This document shows, piece by piece, positions 52,563 to 60,806 of a stretch of 64,000 nucleotides of DNA (position 1 is its first letter; every line of letters begins with the position of its first letter). The notes under the pieces were generated by a model, which worked only from the letters and a program-made list of their open reading frames with translations, was not told the DNA's origin and did no database searches. This DNA is from Rhodoferax lacus (GTDB taxonomy: Bacteria > Pseudomonadota > Gammaproteobacteria > Burkholderiales > Burkholderiaceae_C), in NCBI RefSeq assembly GCF_003415675.1, contig NZ_QFZK01000004.1, forward strand, positions 331,148 to 395,147. The letters run 5' to 3'. A program made the translations under genes and the position numbers.

Positions 52563-54143
52563 CTACAGCCCCAGCGCCAGGCCGTCGCTGCGCGGGTCGT
52601 GCGCGCCCGTCATGTGGCCCCCGGCATCTATGCGGATGGCGCCTGGGTGGCCCATCAGCGGGTTGTGGGCGGTCAGCAGGCTCAGGGCGTGGCCGCGGTG
52701 GCGCAACTCTGCCACCACGTCGGGTGCCACATCCTCTTCCAGCTTGAGCGAATCACTGCCATCGGAAAAAGTCTTGCCCAGCAGAAAGCGGGGCCTGCTC
52801 AGCGCGTCCATCGGGTTCATGCCGTAGTCAATCAGGCGGGTGAGCACGGCAGCCAGGGTTTGCGGCTGGCCATCGGCGCCTTGCGTGCCATACAGCAGCT
52901 GCACCCGGCCGTCCTTGCGGTACATGCCGGGGTTCAGGGTGTGAAAAGGGCGCTTGCCCGGTGCCAGCGCATTCGGGTGCGCCGGGTCCAGCGAAAACGA
53001 GGCGCCGCGGTTGTGCCACAGCATGCCGGTGTCGCCCACCAGCACGCCGCTGCCCCAGTCGTAATACACCGTGGCCAGCAGTGACACCGTGTTGCCCGCC
53101 GCATCGGCCGCGCCCACGTACACCGTGTCACCCGTCTGAAATACATGCGGCCAGGGCAGGGCGTGGGCCATGTCGATGGCCTTCGCACGCGTGTCCAGGT
53201 GCGCGGGCGAGAGCAGGCGGGCCACCGGCACCTGGGAAAAATCCGGATCGGCCACATGGCGGTTGCGGTCCATAAAGGCCTGCTTCACCGCCTCCACCAG
53301 CAGGTGGTAGTGGTCGGCGCTGCCCTCGGCCACGGCCTGCAGGTCAAAGCGCTCCAGCAGGCCCATGATTTGCAGGGTGCTCAGGCCCTGGGTGGGCGGT
53401 TGGTGTGCCAGCAGCTCGCCGCCGCGGTAGGGCATGCACAAAGGGGGCTCGATGCGGGCGCGCGTAGCCGCCACGTCGTGAGCGGTGAGGGGCGAACCGG
53501 CTTCCCGCAGGCCCTGGGCGATGCGCTGGGCCAAGGCCCCTTCATAGAAATCGCGCGGGCCGCGCTCGGCCAGTGTCTCCAAGGTGTGGGCCAGGGCGGC
53601 TTGCTGGCGCACAAAGCCTGCGGGCGGCACCTGGCCGTCGTGCAAAAAGGCGCGGTACACGTCGGGCAGAGCCTCTGCCTCGGGCAGGCGGAAGTTCAGC
53701 CAGAAGCGCTCGGAGGCACTGATCTCAAAGCCCTCGCGCGCCAGGCGGATGGCCGGCGCCAGCAACTCGCCCCAGCTTTTGCGGCCCGCCAGCTGGCTGC
53801 GGCTGATCTCCAGGGCCTGGCCCAAAGCATCCACCGTGGCCGCGCTGCTCAGTGCTGAGCGCGCACCGCGCACGGGAATGCTGCCTTGGTAGCCGCTGAC
53901 ATCGGCTGCGGCCTGGCCTATGCCGGAGATGGTTTGCACCTGGCCCTGTGCGTCCCCGATGAGCAGGAAGGCATCACCCGCCAGCCCGCAGAAGTGCGGG
54001 TAGGTCACACACAGGCTGAGCACCGTGGCAATCGCCGCTTCAATCGCATTGCCACCGCTGGCCAGCACGTCCACACCGCATTGGGTAGCCAGTGCATGCG
54101 GGCTGGTGACCATGCCCCGGCTGGAGCGGGCAGATTCCTTCAT
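52563..54143 (-). CDS. gamma-glutamyltransferase family protein
   Basis: Ntn-hydrolase of the gamma-glutamyltransferase family, 526 residues. It begins with SRGMVTSPHALATQCGVDVLASGGNAIEAAIA, the family entry motif; the nucleophile is predicted to be the Thr in GDTVYVGAADAAGN, which would start the small subunit after autocleavage; QLLYGTQGADGQPQ and GHPGAI follow. No signal peptide, so probably cytoplasmic, unlike periplasmic Ggt. Members act on gamma-glutamyl or related amides, and some are acylases. ATG 54143 overlaps the stop of the deacetylase gene; same strand, one operon. Confidence 0.88.
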   Translation of the reverse strand: MKESARSSRGMVTSPHALATQCGVDVLASGGNAIEAAIATVLSLCVTYPHFCGLAGDAFLLIGDAQGQVQTISGIGQAAADVSGYQGSIPVRGARSALSSAATVDALGQALEISRSQLAGRKSWGELLAPAIRLAREGFEISASERFWLNFRLPEAEALPDVYRAFLHDGQVPPAGFVRQQAALAHTLETLAERGPRDFYEGALAQRIAQGLREAGSPLTAHDVAATRARIEPPLCMPYRGGELLAHQPPTQGLSTLQIMGLLERFDLQAVAEGSADHYHLLVEAVKQAFMDRNRHVADPDFSQVPVARLLSPAHLDTRAKAIDMAHALPWPHVFQTGDTVYVGAADAAGNTVSLLATVYYDWGSGVLVGDTGMLWHNRGASFSLDPAHPNALAPGKRPFHTLNPGMYRKDGRVQLLYGTQGADGQPQTLAAVLTRLIDYGMNPMDALSRPRFLLGKTFSDGSDSLKLEEDVAPDVVAELRHRGHALSLLTAHNPLMGHPGAIRIDAGGHMTGAHDPRSDGLALGL

Positions 54144-55054
54144 GCGGCAGTGCCGTGCGGGCCTCGCAGGCCCTGCATGTGCGCGCAAATCTGCCCCGGT
54201 GTAGTCACCCAGATGGAGCCGGCATCGCGTGCGGCGGCAATGTGCTGCAGCGCGCGGCGCAGGTGGCGCAGGCGGTAGGGCTGGCCCACGATGTAGGGGT
54301 GCAGGGCAATGCCCATCACCAGGCTTTGGCCCTGGCTTTGCTGCAGCATCTCATCAAAATTGTCGATCACCAGGTCGGCAAAGGCACAAGCGTCCAGATG
54401 GCGGCCCATGACCATGGGGATGTCATTGAGCTCCTGCGGGTAGGGGATGGACCAGAGTGCCTGGCCGCTGCGCGTGTGCATGCGCGTGGGCTGGTCGTCG
54501 TGGCACCAGTTCAGGTTGTAGCTGTAGCCCGTCTCAGCCAGCAGGTCGGGTGTCGCCCGGCTCTCGGAAATCCAGGGCGAAAGCCAGCCCGCAGGCGGCT
54601 TGCCCTGCAGCTGGGTGATGCGGTCACGGCAGCCGGCCAGCAGCGCAGCTTCCTGCTCCTCGCTGTAGTCAGACTGGCGCCAGGAATTGCTGTGACCGTG
54701 GCCCACCAGTTCGTCGCCCCGTTCTACTACGGCCTGCAGCAGTTCCGGGCAGTGGTCTATGAGCGCGGTGTTGATGAGGGCGGCCGTGGGCAGGCAGAGC
54801 TGGTCAAACAGTTCCAGGCAGCGCCAGGCGCCCACGCGGTTGCCGTACTCGCGCCAGCTGTAGTTCAGCACGTCGGGCTGGGGCGAAGCCGGGCCAATGC
54901 CTGCGCCCAGGCCCTCGCCAAAGGCAAAGTGCTCCAGATTGAGGCCTATATAGACCGCCAGCCGTTTACCTTCTGGCCAGCTGAAGTCCGGGCGCTGGTG
55001 GATGGCGCTGTAGCCAAAACGGCCGCTGGCGGGAATGGCGGGGAAGGTGTTCAT
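54140..55054 (-). CDS. polysaccharide deacetylase-fold amidohydrolase (PuuE-like)
   Basis: Carbohydrate-esterase-4-like (NodB-fold) protein of 304 residues. It has YIGLNLEHFAFGEGLG, the conserved YGNRVGAWRCLELFDQL, an HGHSNSWRQSDYSEEQE segment and a terminal LHPYIVGQPYRLRHLRRAL. This subgroup includes PuuE allantoinases and related ureide or amide hydrolases rather than true polysaccharide deacetylases. Cytoplasmic. Middle gene of a minus-strand unit with the GGT-family and NTF2-like genes, divergent from an ABC importer and a racemase-like gene; probably part of one catabolic pathway. Confidence 0.85.
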   Translation of the reverse strand: MNTFPAIPASGRFGYSAIHQRPDFSWPEGKRLAVYIGLNLEHFAFGEGLGAGIGPASPQPDVLNYSWREYGNRVGAWRCLELFDQLCLPTAALINTALIDHCPELLQAVVERGDELVGHGHSNSWRQSDYSEEQEAALLAGCRDRITQLQGKPPAGWLSPWISESRATPDLLAETGYSYNLNWCHDDQPTRMHTRSGQALWSIPYPQELNDIPMVMGRHLDACAFADLVIDNFDEMLQQSQGQSLVMGIALHPYIVGQPYRLRHLRRALQHIAAARDAGSIWVTTPGQICAHMQGLRGPHGTAA

Positions 55055-55065
55055 GGCAAATGCAT

Positions 55066-55479
55066 TCACAGCGTGGCCAGGCCGGCACGCACCAGCATCC
55101 ACTCGGCGCTGTCGTTCCACACCTCCATCTTGGTGATCTTGCCGCGCTGCACCACATAGCGGTCCACATAGCGGTTGCCCTCGAAGGGCGTGCCATCCAG
55201 CCATTCGCCATACAGGGTGCCTATGTTGTAGACGATGGCCTCGTCCTCGGTAGCACCTGCCACCAGGTCAGTTTGCTCAAAGCGCTTCTTCACCCAGGCA
55301 TAGCGGGCTGCGTTGAAGGCGCTGGCTTCTGCTGGGTCGCGCATGGGGCGCCCACCGGTAAAGCGGATGCGCAAGTCGGGCGAGGTGAAGGCGCGCGCGG
55401 CCACCGGGTCGGGAATCATGACGATGCGCAGAAACTCCTCCACGATTTCCTTGGGGCCGGGGTTCTTGTCTTGGGACAT
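55066..55479 (-). CDS. NTF2/SnoaL-like protein
   Basis: Protein of 137 residues with a cone-shaped NTF2-like fold: an N-terminal helix (EIVEEFLRIVMIPDPVAARAF), a central helix, and strands ...DEAIVYNIGTLYGEW and KITKMEVWNDSAEWML. Such proteins are small isomerases, hydrolases or binding proteins. It is 11 bp upstream of the deacetylase gene on the same strand, hence the first gene of that unit. The upstream region holds direct repeats that may bind the GntR regulator of the opposite arm. Confidence 0.85.
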   Translation of the reverse strand: MSQDKNPGPKEIVEEFLRIVMIPDPVAARAFTSPDLRIRFTGGRPMRDPAEASAFNAARYAWVKKRFEQTDLVAGATEDEAIVYNIGTLYGEWLDGTPFEGNRYVDRYVVQRGKITKMEVWNDSAEWMLVRAGLATL

Positions 55480-55631
55480 GCGGGTTCTTTCGTGGTGGTG
55501 TGCACTGTTTCCAAGCAGATTTTGTTCCATGGTGCCCTGCACCGGTGTGAGCTTGCGGGCGCACCGCTTTGAGCGCAGCGCACGCTGCATGGCGATGCAC
55601 AGCGGCGCGCACCGCACAACGGCAGTGCATT

Positions 55632-55663
55632 TTGCATACAGTTCCGCCACGGATTGCGTACAA
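55632..55663. promoter_or_regulatory. paired TTGCRTACA repeats, candidate GntR-type operator
   Basis: TTGCATACA (55632) and TTGCGTACAA (55654) are spaced 22 bp, two helical turns, in the shared control region between the NTF2-like gene and the ABC transporter gene. A partial third copy, TTGCGTAAG, follows at 55680. FCD-type GntR regulators bind short TTG...CAA palindromes of this look, and such a regulator is encoded at the end of the plus-strand arm. Confidence 0.5.
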
Positions 55664-55698
55664 AGTGCTGGCACGGGGTTTGCGTAAGGGATGGGCAT

Positions 55699-56736
55699 AT
55701 GAATGCAGACGCCCCCATCCCCAGTGCCATTGAAGTTGTTGGTTTGACCAAGCGCTATGGCGCGGGCAAGCCGGCGGTCGACAACATCAACCTGCGCATT
55801 GCCAGCGGCAGCTACTGCTGTCTGCTCGGCCCCTCGGGCTGCGGCAAGAGCACCACGCTGCGCATGATTGCCGGCCACGAGTCGGTGAGCAGCGGCGACG
55901 TGCTGCTGGAGAACCGCAACATCACCAACCTGCCGGCAGCCGAGCGCGGCACGGCCATGATGTTCCAGAGCTTTGCCCTGTTCCCGCACCTGAGCGCGCT
56001 GGACAACGTGGCCTTCAGTCTGAAGATGAAGGGCGTGGACAAAGCCGCGCGCCAGGCCAAGGCGCAGGACCTGCTGGAGCGTGTGGCCATGGGTCACTTG
56101 GCTGCACGCAAACCCGGCGAGTTGTCTGGCGGCCAGCAACAGCGCGTGGCCCTGGCGCGTGCCCTGATCACCCAGCCCCGCGCCCTGCTGCTGGACGAAC
56201 CGCTGTCGGCGCTGGACCCTTTCCTGCGCATCCAGATGCGCGCCGAGCTGCGCCGCTGGCAAAAGGAACTGGGCCTGACCTTCATCCATGTGACCCACTC
56301 GCAGGAAGAGGCCATGGCCCTGGCCGACACCATGGTGGTGATGAACCACGGAATCATCGAACAAAGCGGCTCGCCGCACACGGTGTACAACAAGCCGCTC
56401 AACGAATTCGTGGCGCGCTTCATGGGTGGCCACAACGTGATTGAAACGCCTGCCGGCAAGATCGGTGTGCGCACCGACCAGACGCGTGTGGCCAAGGCTG
56501 ACGCCGCGCACATCGCGGGCCTGCCCAGCATTGGCGCGCTGGTCAGCGATGTGGAATACCAGGGCACCTATGTGTTGCTGGGTCTGCAAAACCCCAACGC
56601 CGCACATGCTGTGGTCAGCAGCGCCGAGTACTCGGTGATGCTGTCCGAGCAACAGTTCGCCGCCACGCCCTTCGCCGTGGGCGACGCCGTGCAACTGGCC
56701 TGGACGCCCGAGTCCGCCCACGCCCTGCAGGCCTGA
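55699..56736 (+). CDS. ABC importer ATP-binding protein (PotA-like)
   Basis: ATPase of 345 residues from a spermidine/putrescine-type importer. Walker A is GPSGCGKST, the ABC signature is LSGGQQQR, Walker B is LLLDEPLSALDP, and a C-terminal TOBE-like regulatory domain follows residue 240. It couples ATP hydrolysis to uptake. ATG 55699 is preferred to the in-frame upstream codon because it matches the family start. First gene of the ABC-binding protein-permease-permease-GntR-racemase run on the plus strand. Confidence 0.92.
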   Translation: MNADAPIPSAIEVVGLTKRYGAGKPAVDNINLRIASGSYCCLLGPSGCGKSTTLRMIAGHESVSSGDVLLENRNITNLPAAERGTAMMFQSFALFPHLSALDNVAFSLKMKGVDKAARQAKAQDLLERVAMGHLAARKPGELSGGQQQRVALARALITQPRALLLDEPLSALDPFLRIQMRAELRRWQKELGLTFIHVTHSQEEAMALADTMVVMNHGIIEQSGSPHTVYNKPLNEFVARFMGGHNVIETPAGKIGVRTDQTRVAKADAAHIAGLPSIGALVSDVEYQGTYVLLGLQNPNAAHAVVSSAEYSVMLSEQQFAATPFAVGDAVQLAWTPESAHALQA

Positions 56737-56812
56737 AGCCCGCGCCCCTACACCCCGTTTCCCCCAACCTTCGCAAGAAGTCTCACCACCCCCCCAAAAA
56801 GGAGTTACTCCC

Positions 56813-58093
56813 ATGTCAGACGTCAATAAAGACTCAGCGCTTGATGCGCTCACCCTGCAGCGCCGTTCGGTCCTCAAAGGTACGGCCGGCATTTTGGCCG
56901 CGGGCGTGTTCCCGTCCATCCACGCAGCCGAACCCATCGTGCTGCGCTACCTGGGCACGGCAGTGAACCAGGACAAGGACATTGCCGAAAAATTCAAGGC
57001 CGACACCGGCATCGAGATCCAGTACGTGGCCGTCACCACCGACGACGTCACCAAGCGCGCTGTCACCGCCCCCAACAGTTTCGACCTGATCGACTCCGAG
57101 TACTTCTCGCTGAAGAACATTGTGCCCACCGGCAACCTGAAGGGCATTGACACCAAGCGCATCAAGAATGCTGACAAGATCACCACCCTGTTTACCACCG
57201 GCAAGGTGGCTGGCAAGGCCGTGGGCGACCAGGGCACTGCGCCCAAGAAGGTGATCTACCTGGAAGGCGAGCGCAGCAAGAAGTTCTCGGCCACGCCCAC
57301 CCAGTTCATGTCGCTGATCCCCACCGTGTACAACGCCGACACCCTGGGCATCCGCCCCGACCTGATCAAGCGCCCCATCTCTTCCTGGGCCGAACTGCTG
57401 AACCCCGAATTCAAGGGCAAGGCTTCCATCCTGAACATCCCGTCGATTGGCATCATGGACGCTGCCATGGTCGTGGAAGCCATGGGCATCTACAAGTACC
57501 CCGACAAGGGCAACATGACCAAGAAGGAAATTGACCTGACCATCAAGACCCTGATTGAAGCCAAGAAGCAAGGCCAGTTCCGCAGCCTGTGGAAAGATTT
57601 CAATGAGTCGGTCAACCTGATGGCCTCCGGTGAAGTGGTGATCCAGTCCATGTGGTCGCCTGCTGTGACGGCCGTGCGCACCAAGGGCATTGCATGCACC
57701 TTCCAGCCGCTCAAAGAGGGCTATCGCGCCTGGGCTTCCGGCTTTGGCCTGCCCGCAACCCTGTCTGGCAAGAAGCTCGACGGCGCCTATGAATTCATCA
57801 ACTGGTTCCTGGACGGCTGGGCTGGTGCCTACTTGAACCGCCAGGGTTACTACAGCGCTGTGCTGGATACCGCCAAGTCCAAGATGGAAGCCTACGAGTG
57901 GGCCTACTGGATGGAAGGCAAGCCAGCAAGCCAAGACATCAAGAGCCCGCATGGCGACCTGCTGGCCAAGAAGGGCGAAAGCCGTGACGGCGGCAGCTAC
58001 GAGCAGCGCATGGGCGGCATCGCCTGCTGGAATGCGGTGATGGACGAGAACGCCTACATGATCCAAAAGTGGAATGAGTTCGTCGCAGCGTAA
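56813..58093 (+). CDS. ABC importer substrate-binding protein (PotD/PotF-like, Tat-type signal)
   Basis: Periplasmic binding protein of 426 residues. The signal LQRRSVLKGTAGILAAGVFP has a twin-arginine motif (Arg17-Arg18), so it is probably exported folded by the Tat system; cleavage after IHAA. The mature part follows the PotD/PotF pattern: VLRYLGTAVNQDKDIAEKF, a central WAELLNPEFKGKASI, and WFLDGWAGAYLNRQGYYS. The ligand is unknown; polyamine-type binding proteins have been recruited for many amines and ureides. AAGGAG precedes the ATG. A structured 171-bp gap follows before the permease gene. Confidence 0.9.
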   Translation: MSDVNKDSALDALTLQRRSVLKGTAGILAAGVFPSIHAAEPIVLRYLGTAVNQDKDIAEKFKADTGIEIQYVAVTTDDVTKRAVTAPNSFDLIDSEYFSLKNIVPTGNLKGIDTKRIKNADKITTLFTTGKVAGKAVGDQGTAPKKVIYLEGERSKKFSATPTQFMSLIPTVYNADTLGIRPDLIKRPISSWAELLNPEFKGKASILNIPSIGIMDAAMVVEAMGIYKYPDKGNMTKKEIDLTIKTLIEAKKQGQFRSLWKDFNESVNLMASGEVVIQSMWSPAVTAVRTKGIACTFQPLKEGYRAWASGFGLPATLSGKKLDGAYEFINWFLDGWAGAYLNRQGYYSAVLDTAKSKMEAYEWAYWMEGKPASQDIKSPHGDLLAKKGESRDGGSYEQRMGGIACWNAVMDENAYMIQKWNEFVAA

Positions 58094-58264
58094 CTGTTGA
58101 ACACCCCCGTCCAGGCGCACTGCGTGTCGCCTGTTCCCCCCTTGCAGGGGGCAACACCAGCGGTCCGGCGAAGCCGGTCCCGCGGTGTTCCTGGTAGGGG
58201 TTTCGCTTCGCTCACCCTGTTGGGGGGTGGGTGGGCCTGCTGTTGTAGTTAACTATTTATTTTT
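58094..58264. repeat. REP-like structured element between binding protein and permease genes
   Basis: The gap contains nested inverted repeats: CAGGCG/CGCCTG, CCCCC/GGGGG around TTGCA, and AACACC...GGTGTT enclosing CCGGC/GCCGG. It also has GCACTGCGTGTCG, related to the CACTGCGTGTG core of the repeats at 10150 and 63715. Placed just after a binding-protein gene, it could stabilise that part of the mRNA and reduce downstream expression, as REP sequences do in malE-malF. AT-rich sequence (TAACTATTTATTTTT) precedes the permease ATG. Confidence 0.65.
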
Positions 58265-59176
58265 ATGAGCGCACCTGCAACTTCATTGCCGCCTACGGGC
58301 TCCGCGCCGGGTCGCAGCATTGCCGCCTGGTGGCAGGCTTTGCCGCTCACGACTGTTTTTGTGCTGTTCTTTTTGATACCGCTCGCGCTGGTGCTGATGG
58401 TCAGCTTCTGGGACTACAACCAGTACGAAATGCTGCCGGACTTCACCTCCAAGAATTACGTGGCCGTGTTTGACGGCTGCCTCTCGGGTGACGACATGTG
58501 CGTCACCTTCAAGACCTATTTGTCCACGCTCAAGTTCAGCGTGCTGGTCTGGTTGCTCACCCTCCTGGTGGGCTTTACCGTGTCCTATTTTTTGGCCTTC
58601 CATGTGAAGTCCAGCGGCATGCAGGTGGTGCTGTTTGTGCTGTGCACGATCCCCTTCTGGACATCGAATGTGATTCGCATGATTGCCTGGGTGCCGCTCT
58701 TGGGCCGCAATGGGCTGGTCAATGACGCATTGATGCGCCTGGGTGCGGTCAATCAGCCGGTGGAGTGGTTGCTGTTTTCGCAGTTTTCGGTGGTGCTGGC
58801 CTTTGTGCACCTGTTTTCCACCTTCATGATCGTGCCCATTTTCAACTCCATGATGCGCATTGACCGCAGCCTGTTGGAGGCCGCAGCGGACAGTGGCGCC
58901 ACCGCCTGGCAGACGCTGTGGAATGTGATCGTGCCGTTGTGCCGCACCGGCATCATCATCGGCTCCATCTTTGTCATCACCATCGTGATGGGCGATTTCG
59001 TCACCATCGGTGTGATGGGAGGCCAGCAGATTGCCTCGGTGGGCAAGATCATCCAGGTGCAGACTTCCTATTTGCAGTTCCCGCTGGCGGCGGCCAATGC
59101 GGTCATCCTGCTGTCGATTGTGCTGATGATCATCTGGGCACTGACCCGTATGGTCGACATCCGCAAGGAGCTTTGA
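58265..59176 (+). CDS. ABC importer permease (PotB-like)
   Basis: Inner-membrane permease of 303 residues with six helices. The family EAA loop appears as LLEAAADSGATAWQTLWNVIVPLC, where it contacts the ATPase. The first helix is TTVFVLFFLIPLALVLMVSF; the periplasmic loop after it is long, as in PotB/PotH. Forms a heterodimer with the next gene product. It follows the REP-like gap and is followed after 2 bp by the second permease. Confidence 0.92.
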   Translation: MSAPATSLPPTGSAPGRSIAAWWQALPLTTVFVLFFLIPLALVLMVSFWDYNQYEMLPDFTSKNYVAVFDGCLSGDDMCVTFKTYLSTLKFSVLVWLLTLLVGFTVSYFLAFHVKSSGMQVVLFVLCTIPFWTSNVIRMIAWVPLLGRNGLVNDALMRLGAVNQPVEWLLFSQFSVVLAFVHLFSTFMIVPIFNSMMRIDRSLLEAAADSGATAWQTLWNVIVPLCRTGIIIGSIFVITIVMGDFVTIGVMGGQQIASVGKIIQVQTSYLQFPLAAANAVILLSIVLMIIWALTRMVDIRKEL

Positions 59177-59178
59177 TC

Positions 59179-60063
59179 ATGGATACCAAACGCGCCGCCG
59201 GTTTCTGGCCCCTGGCCATCTTCTTCGCCGCCTATGTGCTGTTCCTCTACGGCCCCATGCTGGTGATTGTGGTGCTGAGTTTTCAAGGCCCTGAGGGCGG
59301 GCTGACCTTCCCGATGCGGGGCTGGTCGCTGCACTGGTTCTATAAACTGGCCGACGGCCTGGGCGTGGTGGACATTGGCTCGGCCCTCTGGCGTTCGCTG
59401 GGCCTGGGCCTGACCGTGATGGCGTTCACCGTGGTGTTCTCAGTGCTGGCAGGTCTGGCCTTTCGCAAGAAGCTCACAGGCGGCAGCATTCTGTTCTTTG
59501 TGGTGGTGGCCAGCCTGATCATGCCTTCGATCATTGTGTCGCTGGGCATTGGTCTGGAGTTCCGCCTGCTCGACACCGCCATCAAGAAAGTGCTGGAAGT
59601 CTTTGGCCTGCAGGACACGCTGGACAACTATGGCACAGCCCTAGGGATTTACACCTCGGCCCTGGGTGCGCATCTGACCTGGACGCTGCCGTTTGGCCTG
59701 CTCATCATGTTTGCCATCTTCAACCGTTTCAACCCGGCCTATGAAGAGGCCGCGCGCGACCTGGGTGCCACACCCTGGCAGGGTTTCAGGCACGTGGTGC
59801 TGCCGCTGATTGCGCCGTCGGTCGTGGGTATTGGCATGTTCGGCTTCACGCTCAGTTGGGACGAGATTGCCCGCACCTCGCAGGCCATTGGTGACGTGAA
59901 CACTTTGCCGCTGGAGCTGCAGGGCCTGACCACCACGGTCACCACGCCTTCCATCTACGCGCTGGGGACGGTCACCATGGTGGTGTCCTTTGTGGTCATG
60001 GGCCTGGCCGTGGGCCTGTCGGGCCTGTTGGCCGCACGCCAGAAAGCCAGGCAGTCCCCATGA
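59179..60063 (+). CDS. ABC importer permease (PotC-like)
   Basis: Second permease, 294 residues, six helices. The EAA loop is YEEAARDLGATPWQGFRHVVLPL; the first helix is FWPLAIFFAAYVLFLYGPML. AAGGAG at 59165-59170 lies at good distance before ATG 59179. Its stop overlaps the start of the GntR regulator (ATGA at 60060-60063), tying regulator expression to the transporter. Confidence 0.92.
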   Translation: MDTKRAAGFWPLAIFFAAYVLFLYGPMLVIVVLSFQGPEGGLTFPMRGWSLHWFYKLADGLGVVDIGSALWRSLGLGLTVMAFTVVFSVLAGLAFRKKLTGGSILFFVVVASLIMPSIIVSLGIGLEFRLLDTAIKKVLEVFGLQDTLDNYGTALGIYTSALGAHLTWTLPFGLLIMFAIFNRFNPAYEEAARDLGATPWQGFRHVVLPLIAPSVVGIGMFGFTLSWDEIARTSQAIGDVNTLPLELQGLTTTVTTPSIYALGTVTMVVSFVVMGLAVGLSGLLAARQKARQSP

Positions 60064-60797
60064 GTGAGCCAGCCGTTCTCACCGAGAACGAGATCTATGA
60101 GCGCATGGTCGAGACCATTCTCGACCACCGCCTGCCGCCCGGCACCAAGCTGATTGAAGACCGGCTGGCCACGGCCTTTGGCGTGTCGCGCACCCGCATA
60201 CGGCCGGTGCTGGTGCGCCTGGCCAATGAACAAATCGTCACGCTCACGCTCAACCGCGGCGCCACCGTGGCCCAGCCCACCGAGACCGAGGCACGCGAGG
60301 TGTTCGAGGTGCGGCGCCTGATTGAGCCCACGCTGGTGGCCTGCTTTATTGCCAAGGCCAGCGCCGCCGACATTGCCGTGCTGTCGCAGTGCATTGAGCA
60401 GGAAGAGGAAGCGCGCCGTGCCGGTGACATGCGCCGCGCGATCCGCCTCTCGGGCGATTTCCACTTGCACATCGCCAAAGCATCCCAACACGAAACGCTG
60501 GGGCGCATCCTGCGCAAGCTGGTGTCACGCACCTCGCTGATTCTCATGACCTACCGCGCCGATGTGCAGCCCCAGTCCGATGCCAGCCGCTGCGGTTGCC
60601 AGGAGCACCGCGCTCTGCTGGACGCGATTCGTCTGCGCGATGCCAAAGAGGCCACACGCCTGATGCAGGAGCACCTGGCGCAGTTGGAGTCGCAGCTGCA
60701 ATTCAGCCAGGCCGATGCGGATGTGCCGGATCTGCTATCGCTGTTTGGCTCTGAGCCTGTGCATCTGGAACAGGCCTGGCCAACGCTGAACCGATAA
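60060..60797 (+). CDS. GntR family (FadR/FCD) transcriptional regulator
   Basis: Regulator of 245 residues. The N-terminal winged helix reads IYERMVETILDHRLPPGTKLIEDRLATAFGVSRTRIRPVLVRL; the C-terminal FCD domain (residues 75-220) has the metal/ligand histidines in SGDFHLHIA and CQEHRALLDAI. FCD regulators respond to small carboxylates or pathway intermediates and usually repress their own catabolic cluster. It is embedded in the ABC operon and its likely operator is the repeat pair at 55632-55663. Confidence 0.92.
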   Translation: MSEPAVLTENEIYERMVETILDHRLPPGTKLIEDRLATAFGVSRTRIRPVLVRLANEQIVTLTLNRGATVAQPTETEAREVFEVRRLIEPTLVACFIAKASAADIAVLSQCIEQEEEARRAGDMRRAIRLSGDFHLHIAKASQHETLGRILRKLVSRTSLILMTYRADVQPQSDASRCGCQEHRALLDAIRLRDAKEATRLMQEHLAQLESQLQFSQADADVPDLLSLFGSEPVHLEQAWPTLNR

Positions 60798-60806
60798 GCT
60801 CAGAAC

